64,000 nucleotides of DNA. Origin: Ureaplasma sp. Hg1 (GTDB taxonomy: Bacteria; Bacillota_I; Bacilli_A; Mycoplasmatales; Mycoplasmoidaceae). Shown here piece by piece: positions 55,429-64,000 of the stretch (the stretch's first letter is position 1; every line of letters begins with the position of its first letter). A model generated the notes under the pieces. That model did no database searches. It was not told the DNA's origin and worked only from the letters and a program-made list of their open reading frames with translations. The position numbers and the translations under genes are program-made. The DNA lies in the NCBI GenBank assembly GCA_021378535.1, contig JAACJV010000001.1, forward strand, positions 1-64,000, in the 5' to 3' direction.

Positions 55429-57534
55429 ATGATTTATTTTTTACCAATTTTTCTTTTGCTTCTCATGCCGGTAACGATTTTAGTCCAAAGAAATCTGAAA
55501 TGAAAAGAATTTGGATCACTAGGAATTTTTATTTTCTTTGCAGGTTTCGAATTATTGCTTGCCCCTTTAACAATCTTTTCGATCACAAATTTTGAGGCCT
55601 ATTCAATTGTCGTGTGAATTATATTGTCATTATTTATCGGGGTCGTGGTTTCACTTTTGTTTTTTTCAATATACAAGGAAAAACTATGATTGGATAATTT
55701 GAAATATATTTTTAAGAAATACGCATTATATTATTTGGTAATTGCCATCATTTCAATCGTGTTGATGTTCAATAAAGCTTATTTTATTGATACGAATGCA
55801 TATATCAATTTGTCATCATTTTTCAAAAAAGGATTATATACTTTTAACGGTAGTAGAAGTATCGGAATCCAGTATCGTACCGCAGCTAGTTATTATGTTT
55901 ATAGTGTTTTTTCAAGCAACGCTGCACCATTCTTTTTATTCTTTACAACATATGTTTATACTTTGTTAATAACAAGCATTCTATATGATTTTCTAATTAA
56001 TAATTTCAAAAATAAATATGCTTGAATTATCAATCCGTTTGCTATTTTGGTTTTAGGATTTTCAATCACCGGTTGAGGTTTTTCAACAAATAGTGGAAAT
56101 CTATTATTTCAAGCTGCAATCTTAGTTTACGTTTATTATTTCTTTACAAAATATTCTAAAATATATTGCTTTATACCAATGTTAACAATGCAATTTTTTA
56201 GTCCAACAGGGGCTTTGTTAACCACTGGTTTCTCCATAATTATGTTGATTTATTTTTTATTATTTGAAAATTATAAAAATTTTGGCTTTGCATTAGCAGC
56301 TTTCTTTTTAGTAAATACGACCTCAATAACGATGTTGCTAAATAGTCAATGAGGTTGACTGGGCATGGCCATTGTTGCGTGCTTAATATTTACTACAGTT
56401 TGTTTAGCTTGTTGGAAATGAAATCTGAAGCACGATATTATTAACCATAAAATAAAATGACATAGCAAATATATTTACTATCCGATATTATGTTTAAGCT
56501 TAATAGCGTTAGTTGGTAATTTTGCTTTATATGGTTTCGTGATGGACACGACTAACTACCAAGGTTGACTGGTTTACGTCTACTTATTTTTGTTTGGTTC
56601 GGTGTTGACCTACTTCTTCTATCATTTAAAAAAACATGAAGATTTTAATCTAAATTTATTCTTTATTATATTAGCTTCATTTGTTTGTTTTGTGCTAACG
56701 ATTGTTATCTTGCTATCATCAGCGCGAATCGGAAATGATTCGACATACCGCACGATGTATCTAAATTTAGGGATGGGAACAGTTAATGATATCTTCGTGA
56801 GCATCGTTTTAATTGGTGTCCCAGTCTTAAAAACGATTAGGCTAAAAGATTTTACGCTTTTTAATAAAATTGAAATAACCTCAAGCCGAGTTTATCGTTA
56901 TTCAATCGGGTTATGGTCAGTTATTTTATTAACGGGAAGTATAATTACCCCGATTATCTTATATGAAGTGTTACATGGCGTTAGCAGCGAGACGAGACAA
57001 GAATATACACCAGACATTAGTCGTAACCTAGCTATTTTAAATAAAACTGAGCGAGACGATATCAAATCATTCGTAGCAAGTCATGCAGTTAATGGATCAA
57101 CAACCTATATCGCTGATTTCCCCGTCGCTTCCTTTGTTGGGACCGGCAAAGATATTACTTGGGAGTTAACCCAAGATTTTAATAACAATACCAATCATTT
57201 AAGAAGTTATGAAGTTCAAACCTATAATTTCTTAGGATCACTAGATTTTTGTTATCGCTTAAACGATCCAAGATTAACAAAAAATGCAGCTAAGTATCAA
57301 TATACTTATCTTGCTGCAAATGATCAAACCCTTAAAATATTTATGGAAGAGAATATCTTTGACCTTAATCAAAAAAAGGAAATCCAACCAGATTATTTCT
57401 TCTTAAAGAACGACAGCATTTATTATCAAACGATTAAAAAAGAAGTAGAAGAAAACAACTATCAAGCATTAAAAACCAATCCTGTGAATCAACAAAACAT
57501 TAGTTTCACTATCTTTCAAAAAGGATCATTATAA
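55429..57534 (+). CDS. Multi-pass GT-C-like membrane protein, paralogue 4
   Basis: The 701-residue protein starts MIYFLPIFLLLLMPVTI and is most similar to paralogue 1 at 20481: both have a DxNAYINLSxxF loop near residue 125 followed by a Tyr/Phe-rich stretch, an STxR motif (NDSTYR here, Ser at about 438) and the following LNLGMGT. Here Trp of STWR is Tyr. After the last membrane helix (about residue 500) comes a soluble domain of about 190 residues. The role as lipid-linked sugar glycosyltransferase, polymerase or ligase is inferred. A strong terminator follows at 57587. Confidence 0.7.
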
Positions 57535-57586
57535 AATATTAATTAAAGCAAAATAACCGTTATTAGCAAACGACACCCCAAAAACC

Positions 57587-57620
57587 AGCTCCGATAACAA
57601 ATATGTTATCGGAGCTTTTA
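57587..57620 (+). terminator. Rho-independent terminator
   Basis: AGCTCCGATAAC pairs with GTTATCGGAGCT around a 6-base loop, followed by TTTATT. It is 53 bases after the membrane-protein stop. Confidence 0.9.
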
Positions 57621-57736
57621 TTGATGGAATGTAGTTTAAATGGTTGATTAGTGAGATAAGGTTATAGAATAGATATTAGTGATGAAGCAACATAAAATAA
57701 TAGAAGCTTCATGTAACATAAGGAGGAGGTAGTAAT

Positions 57737-58681
57737 ATGAATAACGATAAATTAGAATGTTTTATTGATATTAACAAAATCATCAGGGGTGATAAAACAT
57801 CAATTGAGTTAGGGATGACCGATTGAAGTGGGAAAGTTTATAATTATGATTGAGTTAATGACCAAGAGATCATTATTAAACAAATCAGTAAATATAATGT
57901 TATTTATTACTTTGATCATATGGAACGAGATTATCTTAGTGAATTGAATCAAAAGGATTATTCAATTCTTCCCAAGGGAAGAGATTTAAGTAATAATTTT
58001 ATTGATAGTGAAGGTAATAAGATATCAATTGATCGGCTTTGCTTATTGTTTCTAGATAATATGGATAGCTCTAAAAACCATACTTCAGCGAGTCATGACG
58101 CTGAAGTCTTAAGAGAATTATACCGTTGTTATCGAGATGAAAAAAAATTATGAAAAGAAGCAATTCAAAATTCATTAAAATTTCTTCCTAAAATTACTTC
58201 AACCGAATTTGATTCATTTGAAAATGAAGAACCTAATATTACGATTTTTGGTAATTATAAAAGTATTGTTGTTTTAGAATTTGATATTCAAAAATTAATC
58301 AGCAAAGTTAGTGGTAAACAAGAAAAATCATTTGCTAAACTAAATGTTAAGTTTAAAGAAGAAGCAAAGGAATGAGCTGCTTATAATTATGAATATGAAA
58401 AAGATTTTGATAATGTAAAGAAGTTAGAAGATATCTTTGATAAATTAATTAATTCTTATATTTTTACTAACACAAGTATTAAAAAAGTTAAGCATGTTCG
58501 CATGGCGTTTTATAATAATTCAAATAAAAAATTAAAACAAAACTTTTGATTTTTTACTTCACCATCAATTGATGAAAATCCGGCTTCATTAAAAAAATTC
58601 GTTAGCGGCAATAAGGGTAATTACTCTGAAATCAAAAACCTTAAAAAAGCAATTACAAGAATTAATAAGATTTTAAAGTAA
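57737..58681 (+). CDS. DEDD exonuclease-like protein with altered motifs
   Basis: The 314-residue protein has an exceptionally strong ribosome site (AGGAGGAGGT) before ATG 57737. Its first half resembles DEDDh exonucleases: CFIDINKI at the motif I position (D-x-N instead of D-x-E), a mid segment YYFDHMERDYL, and TSASHDAEVLRELY at motif III, where the usual His of HxAxxDA is Thr. It aligns by eye with the exonuclease at 19034 (both have a hydrophobic strand ending near YDW/FDW). If it is of this family, catalytic residues are changed and it may be inactive or act differently. The C-terminal half is Lys-rich and unfamiliar. Confidence 0.5.
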
Positions 58682-58735
58682 TTACAATGTATGTTAGCGG
58701 TATCTTTTATATTGATGGGCTAGTGTTCAAAACAA

Positions 58736-58770
58736 CTCTAACGATGATTGAACCATCGTTAGAGCTTTTA
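58736..58770 (+). terminator. Rho-independent terminator
   Basis: CTCTAACGATG pairs with CATCGTTAGAG around a 7-base loop and is followed by CTTTTATT. It is 55 bases after the DEDD-like gene. Confidence 0.9.
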
Positions 58771-58818
58771 TTAGACTATCATTGAGGTATAAGATTTAAG
58801 CAATAATAAGGGGATAAG

Positions 58819-59691
58819 ATGAACGTTAAGAAAGTATATCTAATTAGTGAAGGTGATGATGAGTGAAATTATTTTGAGCAACTTAATATTTTACTTAGTA
58901 ATATTAAAATTATTAATCTTAAACCATCTAGTTTAAGAAGTTACTCAAATAGTGAACATTCATTAATGTTAGGCATATTATTCTATAGCAATAATATCCT
59001 TGAAGAAAAATTGCATTTTAAATTTTGATCATTTTATTATCATTGGTTTCTTAAGGAAAAAGGATATAATATCAGTAGTCAAAAATTAGTTGCTAAAATA
59101 AACGATTTAATCAATAAAAGAAATTTATCATTAGATTACGCTTCAGAAATTACATTAGATGCATTTATAAATAAACTACTTGCGTATGATTTTTTTATAA
59201 TAAGAGAGATAGATCAAGCTAATAAATTTAAAAACTTTATTATCAATAATAATAAAATATGTAAAGTTAACGATTTTAAAGTTTTAATTTTTGATACCGA
59301 TAAAGGGTCAAACAAAACAGATGAATATGATTTAGCTAAACTATATTCAAAAAAGGGAAATTTATTCTTTGGTTATAGTAATCCTTGCTTTGAAATTTTT
59401 GCTTTATTACATTTAAGAAAAATAACTAGCAAGGATATAAAATTACTTAATGATGCCGATTATAAAAAAAGATCTGACCAAATGAAAGCAATTTATAAAG
59501 TTACTAAAAATAAAATATTCAAACAACCCGATAGTAGTTTAGCTATGTTATGTGCCGATGCAACTACCAACTGACAGTTAAGTAACTTATGTGGCGAAAT
59601 TAATAAATTAGATTCTGAATATGGCACGAACCTAATAAAACTTCTCGGTAGGTTAATTGAATTAAATAGGAATAATACATCTTCAAACTAA
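58819..59691 (+). CDS. RloB-like protein
   Basis: The 290-residue protein starts VYLISEGDDEWNYF, matching the TOPRIM-like opening (xxxEGxxExxYF) of RloB proteins, then has VLIFDTDKGS in place of the usual Asp pair, and GYSNPCFEIFALLH, the signature SNPCFExWLLLH segment of the family. RloB is normally the partner of an RloA-type AAA ATPase and is often found in restriction and phage-defence loci. Here no ATPase is adjacent; the only candidate in the window is the gene at 592-1953. AAGGGGAT precedes the ATG. Ends TAA 59689-59691. Confidence 0.75.
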
Positions 59692-59724
59692 GTATTCAAG
59701 AACATAGAAATTACATAACACACA

Positions 59725-59780
59725 AAAACATCCTATCCATTTCAGTTAAACGCGTTTAACTGAAATGGATAGGATGTTTT
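59725..59780. terminator. 56-base perfect palindrome, probable bidirectional terminator
   Basis: 28-base arms with no spacer are centred on AAACGCGTTT; the outer ends are AAAACATCC and GGATGTTTT, giving T runs in both directions. It lies between the RloB-like gene and the convergent zinc-ribbon gene. Confidence 0.8.
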
Positions 59781-59797
59781 AGCATAAAATAAGCAAC

Positions 59798-59920
59798 TTA
59801 TTTTATACGTCGGTTGGTTTGATTTGTCGTTTTACATTTTGGGCATTCTGCAGTTGTATCCACATTAACATAGTTATGCTTACAATTTTTACAATCAAAT
59901 TCATATAATTTATTATCCAT
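59798..59920 (-). CDS. Zinc-ribbon peptide (40 aa)
   Basis: A short frame from ATG 59918-59920, with AAAGGAG about 10 bases upstream, to TAA 59798-59800. The product has two CxxC pairs, DCKNCKHNY and ECPKCKTTN, spaced 14-16 residues apart, the layout of a single zinc ribbon similar to rubredoxin-like or FmdB-type regulators. It ends with basic residues. It could bind zinc and nucleic acid or regulate a larger complex; nothing in the neighbours decides. The palindrome at 59725 would end its transcript. Confidence 0.7.
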   Translation of the reverse strand: MDNKLYEFDCKNCKHNYVNVDTTAECPKCKTTNQTNRRIK

Positions 59921-60431
59921 ATTATAGTAACTCCTTTCCTTGAAATATTAACACGTTGTACGGCGCATGATAAAAATAATAAATTCCGCGCTATAAAGAT
60001 ATATTGATTAATAATAAGCGAATATCATTAATCATATTTTTCTTTTTGAGCTAGATTTTTTGAATATTTCCACTTTTTATGAGCGATAATATAATTTTAT
60101 TTAATAATCTCCAATGTAGTCTTAATGAGCTACTAGCTTGTTAAATTAAGAGGTATTTATTGAAAAATCAGTAGGAATTATATATTCATTTTTTTAAAAT
60201 ATATTATCGTTTCTAAAAAGGAAGCGATTAAGATAAATATATAAATTTTATGTTGTTTCCCATAAAATATGGCTGAAATTACCATTTTTTGAAGAATTTA
60301 CGTATTTTATACATAATTTTATTAAGATTGTTTCCTTGGGAGAGTTCCCAATGATACGATAAATATATACGACTAATGTTAATTGAACACTAACTAATTG
60401 TATTAATATTGAATATAACAAGGAGTTAATT
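59921..60431. other. Intergenic region, nothing recognised
   Basis: 511 AT-rich bases between divergently transcribed genes. It must carry promoters for the zinc-ribbon peptide and the PHP gene, but no clear boxes or hairpins were seen. Confidence 0.45.
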
Positions 60432-61235
60432 ATGGAAAATTATCACACACATACACTTTACTGCAATCACGCTGAAAATACAGTAGATGAAATGACGCTT
60501 CATGCAATCGCTGAAGGGTTTAAAAAATTAGGGTTTAGCGAACACATATTTTTACCCGTAAATCATAATCGGAAGAGACTAAAACCTGAAGAATTGGAAT
60601 TATATATTGCAGACGTTGAAAGCGCCAAAATAAAGTATAAAGGACAAATCGAAATATTATTAGGTTTTGAAGTTGAATATTCTAAGGAATTTGAACCTTT
60701 TATTAAAAATTTATTATCTGATAAGAGAATCGACTACATAATATTTGGAAATCACAAATTGGGTGATATCGTCAATAACGATGGATTAGCTTATGACGAA
60801 TGTGAAAACCTTAGCGATATACAACAATTCTACACTAGATTAGAACAAGGGATGACAAGTGAATTATTTTTATTTGTTGCTCATCCGGATGCTGTTTTTA
60901 TGCATTACAAAGAATGAAACATAGGTTGTGAAAAAATAATAAATGAATTTCTAGATGCTGTAGAAAAAAATGATATTCCGCTAGGGTTTAATGCTAATGG
61001 GTTTCAAAAAAATTGAGGATACCCAGATAAAAATTTCTGAGAATTAGTTAGGGAAAGAAAAAATATTAAAATTGTAATCGAAATGGATGCTCATAAAACA
61101 AAGACATTAACATCAGAATTATATGAAGCACTTAAGAAACAACTTATAGACTGAAAATTAGATGATAAATTAATTGAGACTGTAGATATTGCAAAGTATC
61201 GTAAAAAAACTTTCAAAATAATAGAAGGCAAATAG
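60432..61235 (+). CDS. PHP-domain phosphoesterase (histidinol-phosphatase type)
   Basis: The 267-residue protein begins MENYHTHTLYCNHA, the first metal motif (H-x-H) of PHP phosphoesterases, and then has GFSEH, LGFEVEY with a Glu ligand, YIIFGNHK, VAHPD and EMDAH, matching the other metal ligands of HisK-type enzymes. In HisK the reaction is histidinol phosphate hydrolysis, but no histidine genes are nearby and wall-less bacteria usually lack that pathway, so another phosphate ester is likely. AAGGAG precedes the ATG. Several TGA codons are Trp. The next gene starts 3 bases after its TAG, so it leads a PHP/PIN-ankyrin/radical SAM cluster. Confidence 0.85.
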
Positions 61236-61238
61236 AAA

Positions 61239-62765
61239 ATGGATAAAAAAAATAGAAACTATGTTAATCAAAAGTTTAGGGATGAAAATAAATCAGTAAG
61301 TTTAGATGAATTACAAAATGAGATGTCAATTAGCCGTAGAACAATATCAGATGTTATTCATCTTTTAAATATCGAACAATTGATAAAAAATAAGAAGACC
61401 AACGTAGGAGATAGAAATGCTAATTATATTAGACAAATAGATGTATTTAAAATTTTGCTATACTATTTTGCCACTAAAGTTCTAGGGTCAGCAAACGAAA
61501 AAAACAGAAACTATTCACTAGTTAATAAAACATCGTTCATCGAATATACTAAAAAGAAAATGAACGCAGACGAACTTAACAATGTTATAAAATTATTTGA
61601 ATCTAATAATTCTAGAAATTATTATATTATTAAAAGAATGTCAAGTTACATAGAGAACAATCAATATGATCAATGAAAAAAATTATATGAAGAAATGAAT
61701 GAAACCATATCACCGACTCTCAAAGAGATATTAGTGCTTGATACATCTGTTTTAGTAAATGCACCAAAAGTAATAGACGAATACTCTGAGGGATTTTATA
61801 AAATTAAAATACCTAATATCGTTTTGGAAGAACTAGATAATTTAAAAGATAATAGATCAAAACTAAATAATAATTCAGTTAATAATGCTCATAACGCAAA
61901 TATTGCTTTACTTTCAATTGAAAAATTTAATAAATTAGAAATACTAGATGTAATGCCCAAAATAGTTAAAGAAGGTAAAAATGATAATAAAATTGTTGAA
62001 TGCTGTAAGCAACTATCTAATAAATACAAAATAACATTTCTAACAAATGATAAAACTCTAATTACAAAAACACAAAATATAACTAATTTAAAAGCTTTGA
62101 GATATAGTGAGTTTATTGAGATAAACGATAACAAACAAAGCGACGAAAAATTTAGTATTATTAAATCAGAAAAATTTATCAATCTAGTAGAATCAGAAAA
62201 ATACGACGAACTTCTAGAAGGTGATTGAAGTAACATTAATATTAATTACTTCAACACAATGGGTTATGCTCCGGTTCATATTGCTACAAATAAAAATAAC
62301 TACAAAATTTTAAAATTTATTTTAGAAAATTTTAACAAAAAATTAGATATCAATATATTAGATAAACATAAATATGGAATTACCCCAGTAACATATGCAG
62401 TAATGAAAAGAAATTTAGGAATGATTAAATTGTATGAAAAACATGGCGCTGATTTTAGCGTCGGTAGTAAAGGGAATAATTTCAATAATACACCTCTATT
62501 AATAGCGGCGTGGAACGGTTATCTAGAAGGAGTTAAGTATATTTTGGAAATAGATGTAGTTTCTATTAATCAGGTTGACAGCAATGGTTTTACAGCATTG
62601 TTCAAAGCAGTTATAAAAGGGCACATAGATATAGTAAAGTATCTTATTTCTAAGGGCGCAGACATAAAAATATATTGCTTTAAGGGTTTGTTAGTTTCTG
62701 ATTACGCTAAAAAAAATCGTAAAATTAATCAAAATAAAGAAATAATGGAGTTATTAAAATGATAG
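61239..62765 (+). CDS. HTH-PIN-ankyrin fusion protein
   Basis: Reading TGA as Trp joins what would otherwise be three fragments into one 508-residue protein. The N-terminal part (about 1-75) has a winged-helix-like segment, VSLDELQNEMSISRRTISDVIHLL. Residues about 160-300 form a PIN nuclease domain: ILVLDTSVLVNAP, IPNIVLEELD and FLTNDKTLI, with Asp/Glu ligands typical of PhoH2-type PIN. Residues about 340-505 carry ankyrin repeats (YAPVHIATNKNNY, TPVTYAVMKRNLGMIKL, TPLLIAAWNGYLEGVKYI, TALFKAVIKGHIDIVKYLI). The frame ends at TAG 62763-62765 and overlaps the next gene by 7 bases. A PIN RNase tied to a DNA-binding and a protein-binding module suggests a regulated toxin or RNA-processing effector. 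Confidence 0.8.
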
Positions 62766-64000
62766 ATCGATGTTGTATTTCGTTGAACAATTACTGTAAT
62801 ATGAATTGTAAATACTGCTATTTTTATAAACGTGATAATATTCGCATTAAAGACGTTCAATGCTTTGGTATAAATGAAATAAAAGTGATTTTAGATAATA
62901 TTTTTGAATATTGCGAAACAAAAAATTTACGTAAAAAATTTATTATAGGAATTGTTGGCAGTGGCGAACCATTACTAAATTTTAAGGAGATAGAATACAT
63001 AATAAATTATACGAAGGAAGTTGGAAAAAAAAGTTTAGTTAGATTTTATGTAATAACAAATGGATACAATTTAGAATCAAAAAAATTGGATTTTTTATTT
63101 AATAATAAAGATCTTATTGACGTTTCTTTCTCGTTAGATGGAGATAAAGAGCTGCATGATTTGAATCGAGTTAAATGAATAGGCAAGGAGTATGTAGGAA
63201 CATTTTATGAAGTTTTTAGTAATATTAAGCGATATGCTTTAAAATTTGGGCGAATGCCAAGTATCAATGTAACGGTCCATAAATTTACAATATCAAAGAT
63301 AAAGGATTTATATGATTTTTTAATTAGAGAGAATTTTTCAAAGGTAACTTTCAGTAAAATTTTTGATAATAAAGATTCTGAATTATATATAAGTGATCAA
63401 GAATTTAGTGATTTCATAGAGGAAATAAACAAAATCAATGAACATTTAATAATTAGAAATATTGAAGCAAGAGATTCAAAAAAAGTAGATTGCTCAAAAT
63501 ATGGAGCGAAATGTGGAGTCGGGATAACAAATATCTTTTATGGTAATGGTAAAATTTATCCTTGTGGGAGATTTCTTAATAACAAGGAATTTCAATTAGG
63601 TAATTATAACGACAAACTAAGAGATATAGAATCAAAATTTTCAGATTGTAAATATACAAAATTTAATGATTTAAGAGAAAGTTTTAAAAGTTATCATGAT
63701 GTTTATATTTCGAAAAGTTTAAAAGAATATAGTAAGATAGTTCTCTATGGTTTGCCGAGAAGCGGAAAAAACTACGCCATTAGTAAGTGCTTCAAGGGAA
63801 CTGATATTAAGTATTATAGTGGTTCATCAAACTTATTAAGTAGCTCAACTCTATCTACATTTAGAAATCTACCTAATGCAAGCAAAGAACTTAAACGGAG
63901 GAATTTTATTAAAACTTTTAACAACTATCGTTTAGAAAACCCATCTAATTATATTGTTGACGGACATTTTTCATTTCCTAAAAAAGATAAATTAGATATA
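62759..64000 (+). CDS. Radical SAM/SPASM-like protein fused to a P-loop domain, partial
   Basis: The first 414 residues are present; the frame is open at the window end. Residues 13-20 have C-x3-C-x2-C (CNMNCKYC), then GIVGSGEPLLNF and FSLDGDKELHD, typical of anaerobic sulfatase-maturase and peptide-modifying radical SAM enzymes. Around 243-270, CSKYGAKCG and KIYPCGRF give extra Cys as in SPASM-type domains. From about residue 325 a second domain starts with KIVLYGLPRSGKNYAISK, a P-loop, followed by a VDGHF that could be a Walker B or kinase Asp. I know of no named family with this fusion. It overlaps the PIN-ankyrin gene, so they are coupled. Substrate unknown. Confidence 0.75.

Noticed and set aside
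1..64000. CRISPR array or origin of replication
   Set aside because: No regularly spaced direct repeats and no cas genes; no dnaA or clustered DnaA boxes were noticed. The dispersed hairpin elements are too far apart and too variable for a CRISPR.

Overview
This window is AT-rich DNA from a bacterium that reads TGA as tryptophan. Almost every long gene contains in-frame TGA codons at conserved Trp positions, and none of the genes I resolved needs TGA as a stop. That points to a code-4 Mollicute (Mycoplasma/Spiroplasma grade). The genus cannot be decided from this sequence. All coordinates given here read TGA as Trp. Anaerobic ribonucleotide reductase (NrdG/NrdD) and a radical SAM/SPASM-like protein suggest an oxygen-poor, host- or gut-associated habitat (inference).

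Layout. (1) 1-7.2 kb: the end of a Hint-like protein, a small Asn/His-rich protein, an ABC-type AAA ATPase, then a tightly overlapping operon nrdG-nrdD-dNMP kinase-BspA-like LRR protein-DNA methyltransferase. (2) 7.2-20.1 kb, nearly all on the minus strand: an accessory, defence-like island with two OLD-type ATPase/TOPRIM nucleases (one with a 290-residue low-complexity tail), an LRR membrane protein, one glycosyltransferase, two HNH-like proteins, a HEPN/Abi-like protein, a DUF4238-like protein and a DEDDh exonuclease. Multi-hairpin repeats are scattered through about 14-24 kb. (3) 20.5-57.5 kb: a large surface-glycan locus. It holds four paralogous multi-pass GT-C-like proteins, two MOP-type flippases, an HldE-like heptose kinase/nucleotidyltransferase, two GT9 (heptosyltransferase-like) enzymes, several GT2/GT4/GT32 enzymes, a TagF-like transferase, two LicD-like proteins, and a dehydrogenase/cytidylyltransferase pair that resembles a CDP-alditol pathway. 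An IS30-family element, a truncated GT2 and a remnant of the dehydrogenase show active remodelling. A membrane protein/phosphoesterase pair sits inside this region at 52.6-54.8 kb. (4) 57.7-64 kb: another accessory region with a DEDD-like protein, an RloB-like protein, a zinc-ribbon peptide and an unusual overlapping cluster: PHP phosphoesterase, HTH-PIN-ankyrin protein, and a radical SAM protein fused to a P-loop domain that runs off the window.

How it fits together. Mollicutes have no wall or LPS, yet this locus carries signatures of activated heptose and CDP-alditol use together with flippases and multi-pass glycosyltransferases. My reading is that it builds a variable capsule or lipoglycan carrying heptose and phospho-alditol units. 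The most system-like undescribed candidates are this heptose/alditol glycan locus and the PHP/PIN-ankyrin/radical SAM-P-loop cluster at the right end. The HNH-HEPN, exonuclease-DUF4238 and helical-membrane-protein/phosphoesterase pairs are possible defence or stress modules; their functions are inferred only from domains and gene overlap.
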